Of a DNA stretch of 64,000 nt, positions 56,301-61,660 are shown in pieces; within the stretch, counting starts at the first letter, position 1, and each line of letters opens with the position of its first letter. The stretch is from Triatoma infestans (Eukaryota > Arthropoda > Insecta > Hemiptera > Reduviidae), in the NCBI GenBank assembly GCA_011037195.1, contig JAAEAF010014558.1, positions 1 to 64,000 of the forward strand, written 5' to 3'. A program made the translations under genes and the position numbers. The notes beneath the pieces were generated by a model. That model ran no database searches and was not told the origin of the DNA. It was given only the letters and a program-made list of their open reading frames with translations.

Positions 56301-57304
56301 TCCACTGACACTACCTAACACTCACACTAGGGCCAGCAGAGGTAGTTGGTTTGTACGACTACCTAGGAGCCACAATAGATCAAGGTGGCAATGGATTTTG
56401 GGTCACTTTATAGACACTCCCTCTACTCATACATCTATCACTGACACCACCCAACCTCACGCTAGGGTCTACAGAGCTAGTTGATGTATACAACTACCTG
56501 GGAGCCACAATAGATCTTCTAGGTAGCAGTGGATTTTGGGTCACTTTATAGCTACAGCCTCTACACATACATCTACCACTGACACCATCCAACACTCACA
56601 CTAGGGCCAGCAGAGGTAGTTGATATGTACTTAGGAACCACAATAGTTCTAGGTGGCAGTGGACTTTATAGCCACTCCCTCTACATATACACATCTACCA
56701 CAGACACCATCCAACACTCACACTAGTTACAATTTTTTTTTTTTATTATTATTAATATTTAACTATTTCTAAACAAATAATCTAAAAATTCCTCACCATT
56801 TATAAAGGAAGCATTATCAAAATAATCCATACTTAAATTTGGCCTAGTTTCACGCCAATCTGTTATTTCATTTATATTTTTTAATTTAAAAATGTTTTTC
56901 TTTCTTTATTTCCTTTAACTTTTTTAATTTCTTTGCCTAATCTATCACAGTACTAGAAAGAAACAAACAGAAATATAAAGGATGAATATATATAATTTGG
57001 GTCCGCAATGCTGGATAACATCTCTGATTTTATTCGAATATTATAAGCGAGATGACTTTAAATTTTAAATTATTCCACACGAATTGATTGGATAGAATCC
57101 AAATCCAGTCGGAACTAAAATAATCAAGCTATAACGGATAAAATCGTTGAAGAAGTAATATAAATTAAAATAATTGAATGGAGTATCAGCTATATTGGAC
57201 CCAAGATATTTTAAAATTCAGAAATTTTAAATAAAAAAAAATCCACTTGCAATTTTTATAAAATAATTTACCTCAGGCAACTGTTCCGGTGTTAATCCGG
57301 ACAT
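32261..57304 (-). CDS. Grip84: gamma-tubulin complex component 2 (GCP2/Grip84)
   Basis: Core subunit of the gamma-tubulin small complex that nucleates microtubules at centrosomes. Exons on the - strand: 57272-57304, 56797-56952, 56028-56180, 54352-54506, 52063-52191, 48750-48926, 48069-48228, 47682-47841, 45882-46126, 43172-43343, 42857-43031, 41105-41161, 40805-40948, 38499-38582, 35839-36002 and probably 32261-32297. Phases agree throughout except for one missing base in exon 2. About 733 residues against ~900 in human. GCP2 rather than GCP3 is supported by GAATLSYLHRQ, APYFQSIQEWIFNGIIFDP, YFLIQQGEF, YQMIFRLLFYCKHIERL, FALRHKMIFFIQNMQYYMM and HKRFLDNCMNDCLLTN. The N-terminal extension before the first GRIP motif is much shorter than in vertebrates (about 40 versus 200 residues), and a 19-residue exon (12) has no human counterpart. 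Confidence 0.92.
32298..33010. repeat. intron 15 filler: repeat R and unclassified sequence
   Basis: 32450-32740 contains ttggtttttatctgtg, gagcgctctgtataagt and atacaagtatagat on the + strand, parts of repeat R. No conserved frame apart from the tentative exon 16. Confidence 0.45.
33015..34765 (-). mobile_element. CR1/Jockey-like LINE, decayed
   Basis: Reverse-transcriptase motif MCYADDIVIFSSSVIDLQHN at 34448 downward, then ENNLTVNAQKTKIVYFSMST and SFTYLGLPFSS. Its C-terminal zinc knuckle ICSLCHDLAPDSLIHFLFDC lies at 33460-33520. Several stops between. Differs from families A-E, having no RNase H text. Both edges carry aaaattgttttatttat, possibly a target duplication. Confidence 0.8.
34766..35263. 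other. AT-rich intronic sequence
   Basis: Many irregular ctaagtg and gtgataagtg pieces; cttctagggctagcttatat resembles 32955-32985. No gene. Confidence 0.4.
35264..35779 (-). repeat. composite repeat, inverted partner of 39508-40030
   Basis: Complement aligns over its whole length with 39508-40030, including the junction between repeat R (ctttaaaattgcaacgttta) and a LINE RNase H fragment (aagatggatgactcttgg). Small indels separate them. Confidence 0.8.
35839..36002 (-). CDS. Grip84: GCP2 exon 15
   Basis: Encodes QNLEFDLNINGDTFTKTIYD, LDEKFQKQYVIFLQTIAELS and TKISEILH; human SGFEATINKFDKNFSAHLLD. Acceptor ttttatag, donor gtttgt leaving two bases. Confidence 0.82.
36283..36500 (-). mobile_element. 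tRNA-derived SINE, family 1
   Basis: Starts on the complement ggaagggaatagctaagtgg and ends gatgttgacgcgccttaa. Flanks share AAATCTATT (left) and AATCTTATT (right), a probable degraded target duplication. Confidence 0.8.
36590..36713. mobile_element. hammerhead-ribozyme element, decayed copy split by LINE B
   Basis: Left arm ggagatattttccatgatag, then catcgacc...catcatcagg with the core (GAAA) destroyed. The element continues at 37094 (atacttgcacagagcat) after the LINE. Confidence 0.7.
36714..37081 (+). mobile_element. LINE family B, 3' end with target duplication
   Basis: Flanked by TAACAGTGTGCA (36702-36713 and 37082-37093). Reads MGLAMGNLCRFCQEEEETAL, HVLCQWERLVWLRYRLFEEA and PLSDLLSLLKQTG. 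3' end agaatctaatc, no poly(A). Confidence 0.9.
37270..37690. repeat. minisatellite, unit ~115 bp, three units
   Basis: Units share ggcggctaac, ttgtctttagacact, gcagcaagtgcacggaa, acttgtggttggatttgac and cggatagcttcccgtaaa. In GCP2 intron 14. Confidence 0.85.
38274..38318. repeat. poly(A) run, ~44 A
   Basis: Uninterrupted A run, then caaaaaa. No recognisable retroposon body directly to its left, so its source is unclear. Confidence 0.9.
38499..38582 (-). CDS. Grip84: GCP2 exon 14
   Basis: Encodes MARKAQKEAEFSSSITDLSD and ISEPTKFE. Weakly conserved, placed by phase and by its position between two certain exons. A second donor (gtactt) 18 bases further, at 38481, would add six residues in frame. 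Confidence 0.7.
38690..39010. repeat. GT-rich irregular repeat
   Basis: Recurring gtgtgaagttc(t/c)gga and a (GT)n tract at 38910-38935. The same text resumes at 40530-40600, so 39010-40530 looks inserted. Confidence 0.6.
39508..40030 (+). repeat. composite repeat R plus LINE RNase H fragment
   Basis: Repeat R end joined to a LINE fragment reading YTDGCRLEEGM and FQKELVAIIYT, an RNase H domain with its first catalytic Asp. Inverted partner at 35264-35779, 3.7 kb away. Confidence 0.8.
40100..40560. other. GC-rich block, possible LINE ORF1 remnant
   Basis: Base composition unlike the surrounding sequence. The + strand reads RWKCGKGRIAARRKRKAEEP, a basic stretch typical of LINE ORF1 or gag, with stops. 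No firm family match. Confidence 0.35.
40805..40948 (-). CDS. Grip84: GCP2 exon 13
   Basis: Encodes VKSIDDLISIHKRFLDNCMN, DCLLTNAILFPMFKSLLAIC and KDFVTFII; human NIDDVLGHHTGFLDTCLKDC. Acceptor follows a long pyrimidine tract; donor gtaagt. Confidence 0.92.
41105..41161 (-). CDS. Grip84: GCP2 exon 12 (19-residue lineage-specific exon)
   Basis: VINPSSSSNLQNFPFSANK between good splice sites (gttacag, gtaaag), phase 0 on both sides so it can be skipped without frame change. Human has no matching residues here, so it may be alternatively spliced. Confidence 0.65.
41310..42030 (+). mobile_element. LINE family D, 3' part, decayed
   Basis: Contains a degraded RNase H (FLGARACGR in VPGHVGVEGN context), KEKRTQLWNSLPGTDF and CRFCGE-like text near 41795, ending ggccccttctccag with a short A run. 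In GCP2 intron 11. Confidence 0.7.
42125..42370 (-). mobile_element. LINE family B, 3' fragment
   Basis: Begins tagataagattagattttgt, the complement of the family B end (aatctaatcta), and includes gacctgtctgcttaataag. Rest of 42371-42850 has no recognised feature. Confidence 0.55.
42857..43031 (-). CDS. Grip84: GCP2 exon 11
   Basis: Encodes VWILDQRLRRLPTDQMLQYS, FALRHKMIFFIQNMQYYMME and VAIEPNWIEFQLELKK; human VWISNKTAKQ, FTLRQRMLNFVQNIQYYMMF. Acceptor tttttag, donor gtaagt. Confidence 0.92.
43172..43343 (-). CDS. Grip84: GCP2 exon 10
   Basis: Encodes QKCVELNSNLTGFECFTLNM, WPISLIFNARIASCYQMIFR and LLFYCKHIERLLT. Found by homology to human WPLSLIINRKALTRYQMLFR; it has no ORF-list entry. Donor aa/gtacgt keeps phase and length with exon 11; the stronger gtaagt 24 bases on would break the frame. 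Confidence 0.88.
43550..43756. repeat. palindromic foldback, ~70-bp arms
   Basis: ggaattctttgttactcgta at the left and the complement of tacgagcaacgaagaattct at the right; both arms continue through cattggtg(t/c)c and cttcttcag. Centre near 43650. In GCP2 intron 9. Confidence 0.85.
43861..44464. mobile_element. PIF/Harbinger-derived fragment with LINE B piece
   Basis: 43861-44130 matches the complement of 45178-44930 (ggttcacacgga, gagcatgcgttt, acatgagttgagaaatcatt). It is then replaced at about 44135 by a family B LINE fragment in - orientation (WWESTPGQRQAKLFIKGHLP, RRDIRLIVGLLTGHYRL). Confidence 0.7.
44465..45178 (-). mobile_element. PIF/Harbinger element carrying a transposase N-terminal frame
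   Basis: Inverted ends aaggtgggctcacacggagt and the complement of actccgtgttatcccacctt, extending through cgggcgagagcactac. About 714 bp. Contains the frame at 44549-45124. Confidence 0.8.
44549..45124 (-). CDS. PIF/Harbinger transposase-like N-terminal fragment, 191 codons
   Basis: Uninterrupted frame. The first half matches the N-terminal part of PIF/Harbinger nucleases: RRVWVRARAKRRYILGAANN, ICRELSLEHPNSYRNFFTME and PNLLLILVNKVQ. The DDE catalytic domain is absent and the second half is unlike the family, so this is a truncated product of a non-autonomous element. Confidence 0.6.
   Translation of the reverse strand: MRLRPTYSTFCSPHGALVGRTFLGRCSIMAKREAVKVVSEILIHELRNHLKTWNKRKKRRVWVRARAKRRYILGAANNICRELSLEHPNSYRNFFTMEPNLLLILVNKVQNQQRFDTNMRRAIPAGSETSCHPKILSYPVIHFPVYNIYSGYPRILSTINKNRLKRSCSLQPVGDFTSRFFEGEHEPHYHY
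45179..45540. mobile_element. short MITE with 22-bp inverted ends
   Basis: aaggcaatgaatcttggtta at the left and taaccaagattcattgcctt at 45519-45538. Directly abuts the Harbinger element. The flanking pair gaggccgctgag (43827) and actcagcggtctcaaccc (45632) suggests an even wider foldback around both. Confidence 0.75.
45740..45865. mobile_element. hammerhead-ribozyme element, compact copy
   Basis: Left arm cagagatattttccgttata, motif, spacer tccttg, and a truncated right arm gaaaccgatcgatgaccaca with agaagccaggctat. Its right end is 16 bases from the GCP2 exon 9 donor. Confidence 0.7.
45779..45814 (-). ncRNA. hammerhead ribozyme motif, degenerate
   Basis: Has the canonical CTGATGA and stem II GGGC-AAAC-GCCC, but GAAA has become TAAAAA before CCGGTC and the CATC partner of stem I is lost. 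Confidence 0.55.
45882..46126 (-). CDS. Grip84: GCP2 exon 9
   Basis: Encodes FMRKYFLIQQGEFITQILDT, DELCKPIRDTIPSRIQTLVD and QPQDLCYQISKILAVSTNEE; human RYFLMDQGDFFVHFMDLAEE. Donor is directly abutted (within 12 bases) by a hammerhead-type repeat. Confidence 0.93.
46150..46780. repeat. repeat R copies in GCP2 intron 8
   Basis: Contains cgtgtgagtgtttcatac on the + strand (antisense to GCP2), cactttcggtaaaccgattt and ttttcaaatcgccggacgtt, the last shared with 43480. Confidence 0.6.
46810..47520. repeat. unclassified repeat hosting a LINE A insertion
   Basis: Same family as 8440-8880. The LINE at 46903-47260 splits it; both sides join cleanly at the duplicated 14-mer. Confidence 0.6.
46903..47260 (+). 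mobile_element. LINE family A, 5'-truncated, with target duplication
   Basis: Flanked by AAACCAGCGAAATT (46889-46902 and 47261-47274), perfect over 14 bp. Reads [20 protein letters not shown] and ends aaatgataagaataat, the family (TAA)-type tail. Confidence 0.92.
47682..47841 (-). CDS. Grip84: GCP2 exon 8
   Basis: Encodes SLDKKLNLAKIETIRYSSKQ, KYLDVINRAYVHSSCYLLTH and MLEEYQLLERF; human EQIEKAFNYASKVLLDFLME. The ATG of the longer open frame is in the intron; acceptor attttcag. Confidence 0.9.
48069..48228 (-). CDS. Grip84: GCP2 exon 7
   Basis: Encodes FMITEKARTTSSHTSEFWEK, RYHLKITHIPSFLETATNDI and FKSGAYLNVIKES; human DKYWDQRYTIVQQQIPSFLQ and GKYLNVVREC. Ends one base into a codon, donor gtaagt. 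Confidence 0.92.
48290..48480. repeat. purine-rich intronic tract
   Basis: Irregular agacagag/agagaca repeat about 190 bp long, between GCP2 exons 7 and 6; the coding strand is therefore pyrimidine-rich. Confidence 0.75.
48515..48710 (+). mobile_element. LINE family D, short 3' coding fragment
   Basis: gcactgatctcagtaagaac, aactctgcattctaacgggt and agctgggcttggagg match 49680-49790 and 55240-55330. Confidence 0.65.
48750..48926 (-). CDS. Grip84: GCP2 exon 6
   Basis: Encodes QELRGAATLSYLHRQTVMYM, LLKYLIKNAAAPYFQSIQEW and IFNGIIFDPFEE, the second conserved GRIP motif region. 59 codons, phase 0. Confidence 0.93.
49020..50090 (+). mobile_element. LINE family D with nested SINE
   Basis: RNase H remnant (EIKCGKIQVESQQS-type region with SDSQAAIRALNSP at about 49135), then SVRISSAFLRGFLTRHCRLR, GHLTKLGLESVTACADSVES and RRFRNLGSYQERSETYPP. 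Ends gggccccttcgccacaa. The SINE at 49178-49380 interrupts it. Confidence 0.75.
49178..49380 (-). mobile_element. tRNA-derived SINE, family 3, with target duplication
   Basis: Perfect 14-bp duplication GAACTCCCCCATGT (49164-49177, 49381-49394). Complement begins gggcgggtgttggtgtagtg (A box) and ccccagttcgagtccaag (B box), then a short AT-rich body. Inserted in LINE family D. Confidence 0.92.
50095..51130 (-). repeat. repeat R copies in GCP2 intron 5
   Basis: Contains gtgtgagtgtttcatacc, atttttatggccagcc and tatcacttttatttg on the coding strand, and caatgattctaatgtagatt on the other. Largest continuous block of this family in the window. Confidence 0.65.
51364..51401 (-). ncRNA. hammerhead ribozyme motif, intact
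   Basis: CATC-CTGAAGA-T-GGGC-GAAC-GCCC-GAAA-CCGGTC-GATG. All core positions fit the consensus; stem I pairs CATC with GATG and continues, stem II is four G/C pairs. Stem III is the self-complementary ACCGGT with no room for a loop, so it would work best as a dimer. Confidence 0.88.
51537..51574 (+). ncRNA. hammerhead ribozyme motif, C3 changed
   Basis: CATC-TTGAAGA-T-GGGC-GAAC-GCCC-GAAA-CCGGTC-GATG. Identical to the intact copy except that C3 of the core is T, a change expected to be deleterious. Confidence 0.8.
51665..51960 (-). mobile_element. repeat hosting the hammerhead element (LINE-like)
   Basis: With 51230-51311 it forms one unit once the insertion is removed. The - strand reads KVFAVIEKVKEALHISRKQK and CTKVLRERPCLSNGSPVTVA, which resembles an RNase H-adjacent LINE region but is not firmly placed. 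Confidence 0.4.
52063..52191 (-). CDS. Grip84: GCP2 exon 5
   Basis: Encodes SFIVDLQDVHNTRAMRLQEL, YFQVQDAISIMGLLYEVAE and HVTV; human LSLQKLWFYIQPAMRTMDIL. Phase 0 both ends, acceptor cttttcag, donor gtaaag. Confidence 0.9.
52470..53450 (+). mobile_element. LINE family D and a second LINE, fragments
   Basis: 52500-52620 and 53110-53450 are family D (CRFCGGDGGNSKT, FRNLASYQEEEGHA). Between them 52620-53050 is another LINE C-terminus with knuckle CQNCDDGVREAVYHRLCQC. In GCP2 intron 4. Confidence 0.65.
53530..54330 (-). repeat. repeat R, long copy sense to GCP2
   Basis: Complement runs from ttcgaaatttcagtttg through gtgtgagtgtttcacac, accttaaaaacgaaaaaaatt, cttcctatcacttttatttg to tttttatggccagctcaac and taacgttgcaattttaaaga: the order of R segments is clearest here. 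Confidence 0.65.
54352..54506 (-). CDS. Grip84: GCP2 exon 4
   Basis: Encodes DPTLHNLCEKCLIIGTYYSQ, CRYIEDSWFLSAGRVNQAL and GFAMDITLGEYK, matching human VDPNLDLSIRELVHRILPVA and GQVNHALAAAM. Acceptor behind a T-rich tract; donor gtaaca. Confidence 0.9.
54710..55560 (+). mobile_element. LINE family D, RNase H to 3' end
   Basis: Contains LSNSQAAIRALSS at about 54885-54925, then decayed GHVGVVGNEMADALAKRG and the C-terminal segment, ending before ggtgttgtaggcgagatgct. In GCP2 intron 3. Confidence 0.75.
56028..56180 (-). CDS. Grip84: GCP2 exon 3
   Basis: Encodes SADSIPVESQEYKLVGDLLA, NTDYIVAGSLQHKNAKRTFK and IISGL; human VEDLLYVLVGVDGRYVSAQP. Acceptor gttgacag; a second AG 13 bases on is out of phase. 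Donor gtatgt. Confidence 0.88.
56278..56735. repeat. minisatellite, unit ~135 bp, 3+ units
   Basis: Units share accactgacaccatccaaca, ctcacactagggccagcaga, ggtagttgatatgta, ggagccacaatagatc and attttgggtcactttatag. In GCP2 intron 2. Confidence 0.85.
56797..56952 (-). CDS. Grip84: GCP2 exon 2, with apparent 1-base frameshift
   Basis: Starts YCDRLGKEIKKVKGNKERK after a textbook acceptor (tttctttctag) and ends ITDWRETRPNLSMDYF...FIN, matching human PAWVYERPALIGDFL. The two halves are in different frames; one base is missing around the A5/T5/A6 homopolymers at about 56881-56905. A sequencing error or a real mutation could explain this. Confidence 0.75.
57272..57304 (-). CDS. Grip84: GCP2 exon 1 (probable start)
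   Basis: MSGLTPEQLPE followed by gtaaat. Phase 0 fits exon 2. No longer N-terminal coding sequence was recognised upstream, where a mariner lies, but an additional far exon cannot be excluded. Confidence 0.65.
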
Positions 57305-57796
57305 ACTTTTATTAATATTTGAGAACTGTACGAATTTAAATTTTTAAATATCAAAACAACATGAGCGTAGCAAGTAGACTTTATCAATAAAAACAACTGA
57401 TAATAATCCCAAGTTTGCAATGAATTCACAAAATGAAACTATCGTATGTGGTTTAAAAATAAAGTAATAAATTCAAGTAACACAATAGAAGTAAACTTAG
57501 AAGAATTTCAATATTATTTAATGTGGTTCCTTTTTATTAGTACAGAATATTTGTAAGATATCAACCATATTTGTCTGTGGGGGGAGGAACCAGAATTTTT
57601 TTGAAAAATACATGACTTTCTCTTACAGCTGTTGATACAATTATATATTAATTATATATTATATTATAATTAATTACATATATAATGACAAATTTTATTT
57701 AAACTTTAAATTTCACAATTTTGTTTTCAATTATAGATAAGATGTAGGTGGGGAAAAGTACCAACCCAGACAGGTAGGTAGTAGAAAAAATGAGAT
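57305..57796. other. GCP2 upstream region, no gene seen
   Basis: AT-rich; 57590-57790 resembles repeat R (catgactttctcttacagct). It should contain the GCP2 promoter, but no core element was recognised. Confidence 0.35.
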
Positions 57797-57798
57797 TA

Positions 57799-59117
57799 CA
57801 GGGTCATTCAATAAGTAACGAGACAAATTGCTGTAGCTCAAAAAAAGATTTATTTAATCAAAACAAAACTTCGGCTACTTTTCAACATAGTCCCCCAGCA
57901 ACATTTTATACACTTGCCCTGTCGTTCTTCTAATTTGTGTATGCCTCTGGCATAAAATTCTTTAGGTTGATCTCGAAACCACTTTTGCACCTGATTTAAC
58001 CTAACTTCTTCATTGCATTGAAGATGTTTCCCTCTTAGAGCCTCCTTAAGGGGTCCAAACAATTGAAGTCCGATGGGGCGGGGTCGGGGCTGTAGGGGGG
58101 ATGTAGCCCACCCCACTTTTTGAAACGTTTCTTGAGTTAACTGTAGCCGTGTTTGAGCGCGCGTTGTCATGAAGCAAAATCACGCCTTTAGTCAAGAGTC
58201 CACGAACCTTTCGTTCGAATGGCAGGCCTTACTATGTTTGTGAGCATACCCACTGTAATACTGGCTGTTGAAGGTTCGTTGATCTTCGAGATAGTCACAA
58301 CAAATAGGTCTCTGCGAATCCCAGAATACTGTAAGCATGACTTTACCTGCAAACGGCTGGGACTTGAATTTCTTTCGAGTGGGAGAACCCATATGCTTCC
58401 ATTCAAGTCTTTGACGCTTAGACTCCTGCTCAAAATGGTGTAACCATGTTTCATCAAATGTTACAATTCTACTGAAAAAATTCTTTTTCAATTAAACATT
58501 GTTCTTTCAACTGTTGACTGATTTGAAACTTGGTTTCATTGTGGGCGTCCGTAAGTTCTTGGAACCCATCTCGCACAAGTTTTCTTGTACTCCAGCTTAT
58601 TCTGAATAATGTTATGGACAGTTCCCAACACTTACGTGCACTTCTTCAGCTATCAGTTCAACAGTAAATACGCCTGTTGTCCTGAATTAACGCGTTAATG
58701 CGAGATTCAAGCGAGGAAGTTGCCAACTTCAACCGGTCGCTCAACTTCGTTACTCGTCACAGAAACTTACATGGCCACTTTGTAAACTGTCCTACCCATT
58801 TGTAAATGTTCGAACGTTTGAAACAATTATTCCCCGTACACTTTCAACATTCTTTCGTGGATTTCACTACTTTTGATACTCTCTGCAACTAAAAATCTAA
58901 ATCACTGAGCGTTGTTCTTCCGAGGTGCAATGCTCGAGTGGAATCGCCATTGTTGACTGAATACATTTGAGGTTTATGCTCATCAAATATTCTCGAACAG
59001 CTAATGAGAAACTAAGTATAAGGATGCTAACTTGATGCCCTGAAACTATTGTATTGATTAAACAAACCGTTTCTGAGCTACAGCGATTTGTCTCGTTACT
59101 TATTGAATGACCCTCCG
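57799..59117 (-). mobile_element. mariner element with both inverted ends
   Basis: 1319 bp between TA dinucleotides (57797-57798 and 59118-59119). The ends are agggtcattcaataagtaac at the left and its complement at the right, about 38 of 40 bp paired. The - strand holds transposase pieces: RIVTFDETWLHHFEQESKRQ and FDSQ-like WDSQRPICCDYLEDQRTF at 58192-58491; LTQETFQKVGWATSPLQP and LFGPLKEALRGKHLQCNEEV at 57850-58170. Frameshifts, including one across the HDNARPHTAQ region, make it non-autonomous. Confidence 0.9.
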
Positions 59118-59640
59118 TAGTATATGGAGTATAAAGAAAATCATTGTTTCGGATGAAACGGAAACTTATGGAAGCTTATTCAGTTAATGGATTGATAGCA
59201 AAAAAGGACGGAATATATGTCTTATAACTCGAACTCCGATGAATTACAAATCGAAGATTGGATAATGCTCCGTAGCAAGTAGTTTAAATATCTTAAGGTT
59301 TGCATCTGGTAAATTTATCCGTCGTAGCATGCATATTCCTTTTGCTTCTATGTGGAAGAAAATCGGTTACGAAGATTTACGTTTTTCACTGAACAGTTAT
59401 TTAAATTTTACGATTTTATCCATAATAACATCAACGTACTTCATTAAATTTGTTACATTAACCATAAATAAAGAGTCAGAGACCTATCACTTTTGTTGGG
59501 AACTTTTTTCCAAGGGGAAATTTCTTTAAAAGAAGTTATTTTTGGTGGAGAATGTATGTATGGTTCCCACAAAAATGTCATTTTATTAAGTTTAGATTAA
59601 AAAATTACTATTCAAGCAAATATTTAGAAAAATTACAAGT
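59118..59640. other. intergenic AT-rich sequence
   Basis: An open frame at 59329-59529 (MHIPFASMWKKIGYEDLRFS) ends inside text resembling repeat R (tatcacttttgttgggaact) and shows no domain. No gene supported. Confidence 0.4.
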
Positions 59641-60850
59641 TTGAATGACGCAGGGAGGGACTCTAACCCAGATACTGCAGCCTACCCATTGACGCTTATT
59701 TTGCCAACCCCCAATGTCTAGTAGAAGAATCCTCCCCTCTTCATGAGGTCCAGGACCCTCCCCACCAGTCCTTCTTGCAGTACGATCTCCTCCGGTCTCA
59801 ACGTGGCAAAAATTTCGTACCGCAATCTTCCTAACATAGGCTGCACAAGGGCTCCTACTCAATTAACCCAACCTTGTGCAGATATTTCTTGAACCTACCA
59901 TGCCCTGTAAACAGGCCAACCATCAGACAAATGTGATACCTGCTTAAACTCAGGATTTCTCTGGTTCTTCTCTTTACACAGACCTGGCATAACCAATTTT
60001 GCCGTGTTTTACCCACAGTGCTTAGCCTCCAATCGGCGACTATGTTCTCTCTGAGTCCAATCCGTCAGAGATGCTCTCGACATACTTTTGGCTATCCCCA
60101 GTACAGGTTTCAGCCCACAGAATGGAGTGTTCACCGCTCCATTCCTGGGCAGTTGGTTGGCTAGCTCCATTACCTTTTATCCCCTTCTGTCCCGGCACCC
60201 AAATACCAGCCGCACTTTATTGTGCCGAAAAAGCAACTCCCTCTACACTCCCTGACTAGGAAAGAAGTGAGGCCCCAAGAACCTTCAGAGCCGCCTGGCT
60301 ATCCGAGAAGAAGCATATCTCCCTATTTTTAGGGTCCATACCTTGTGCAGATATTTTTTGAACCTACCATGCCTTATAAACAGGCACGCTATCAGACAAA
60401 TCTGATACCTGCTTAAACTCAGGATTTCTCTGGTTCTTCTCTTTACACAGGACCTGGCATAACCAATTTTGCCGTGTTTTACCCACATTGCTTAGCCTCC
60501 AATCGGAGACTATGTTCTCTCTGAGTCCAATCCGTCAGAGATGCTCTCGCCATACTTATGGCTATCCCTAGCATAGGTTCCGGCCCACAGAATAGAGTGT
60601 TCACTACCATTCCTGGCCATTTGGTTGGCTAGCTCCATTAACTTTTTTCCCCTTGTGTCCCAGCACCCTTATACCAGCCGTACTTTATTGTGCCGGGAAA
60701 GCAAGTCCAGGGAGTCTCCACACTCCCTGACTAGGGAGTAAGTGATAGCCTTCAGAGCTGCCTAGCTATCCGAGAAGATGCATATCTCCCTATTCCTAGG
60801 GTACATACGTAAATTCTCCTCAGCATAGACCTTATAAGTTTGAATAAGTG
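59640..60850 (-). mobile_element. LINE family C with internal 470-bp duplication
   Basis: The block starting ccttgtgcagatatttcttg at 59872 repeats from 60342. Complement reads RNase H text ([10 protein letters not shown] near 60290, LGNELANQLARNGA-type region near 60150) and a C-terminal knuckle. Same family as 3256-3952. Confidence 0.7.
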
Positions 60851-61288
60851 TTTCATATAAAAATTTTCTAACTATAAATGAAGCGTCCAAAAAAAAAAAA
60901 TGAATCACTTTTGATGATTATTGTAAATAATAGACCCTCCCCCCTGTTTATTACTTTAATTATTATTGTTTAATTATTTATTACATATACGAGACAAACA
61001 TCCTTTAGACCTTGTAAAAATATCAAATTATCAGATTTTTTTTTTTTATTCACACGAAGGTTACATAACCTGCACTAATCACAATAATAAACAAAAGCTA
61101 GAGATATTAATCAAAGCTTTTTTTTTTTTAATATCTCGATATGATAGGCATTTGTATTTCCTGTATCTTTTATATTATTTATAAATACGGAAAATGTATT
61201 ACCAAAATATATATATATATATATATAATTAAAATTTCGTTTACAGATTTCTTAATAAGCATATATAAACATAAGAGTTGAGTTTAGA
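60851..61288. other. AT-rich spacer with (TA)n
   Basis: Contains a (TA)11 tract at 61207-61228 and poly(T) runs. The frame at 60966-61184 shows no motif. Confidence 0.5.
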
Positions 61289-61366
61289 ATGACCAAAAAG
61301 CAAGATATAATGTATTATGGTGCCTTGTTAGCTTGTATTTTCCTCATTCATTACAGCAATGCATGT
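61289..61366 (+). CDS. candidate first exon of a secreted protein
   Basis: MTKKQDIMYYGALLACIFLI followed by HYSNAC, then donor gtaagt. A charged start, a hydrophobic core and small residues before the splice make a convincing signal peptide. The following exon was not found. Length is only 26 codons, so chance cannot be ruled out. Confidence 0.4.
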
Positions 61367-61412
61367 GTAAGTGATAAATATATACATATATACCAATTTA
61401 TAGTTCTTGTAC

Positions 61413-61594
61413 TTAGAAGAAAGGACTAACGCCTCCAAAACCTTCACCCCCAAATTTCTTTAATTTTGCACGATATTCTTGAAAACCTTTCCAATGATTT
61501 TTTTTTCTATTAAACTTACGTATACTATCTACCACATATAAAATACTTAACAATTTTATTTGTCGTAGAGGGGGTGATCTACCTACTAATCTTA
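61413..61594 (-). CDS. candidate C-terminal exon, unidentified
   Basis: Open frame without ATG ending at TAA (61413-61415). It reads LVGRSPPLRQIKLLSILYVV, then RKFNRKKNHWKGFQEYRAKL and GGEGFGGVSPFF. The basic, then Gly/Phe-rich composition is not that of the surrounding repeats. A possible acceptor ctacctactaag lies at about 61595. Upstream exons, if real, would lie to the right. Function unknown. Confidence 0.3.
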
Positions 61595-61660
61595 GTAGGT
61601 AGAGAAATAGTGATTATATTATTGCCCAGTAGAGAGCAATAAAAATACTACAACTACATA

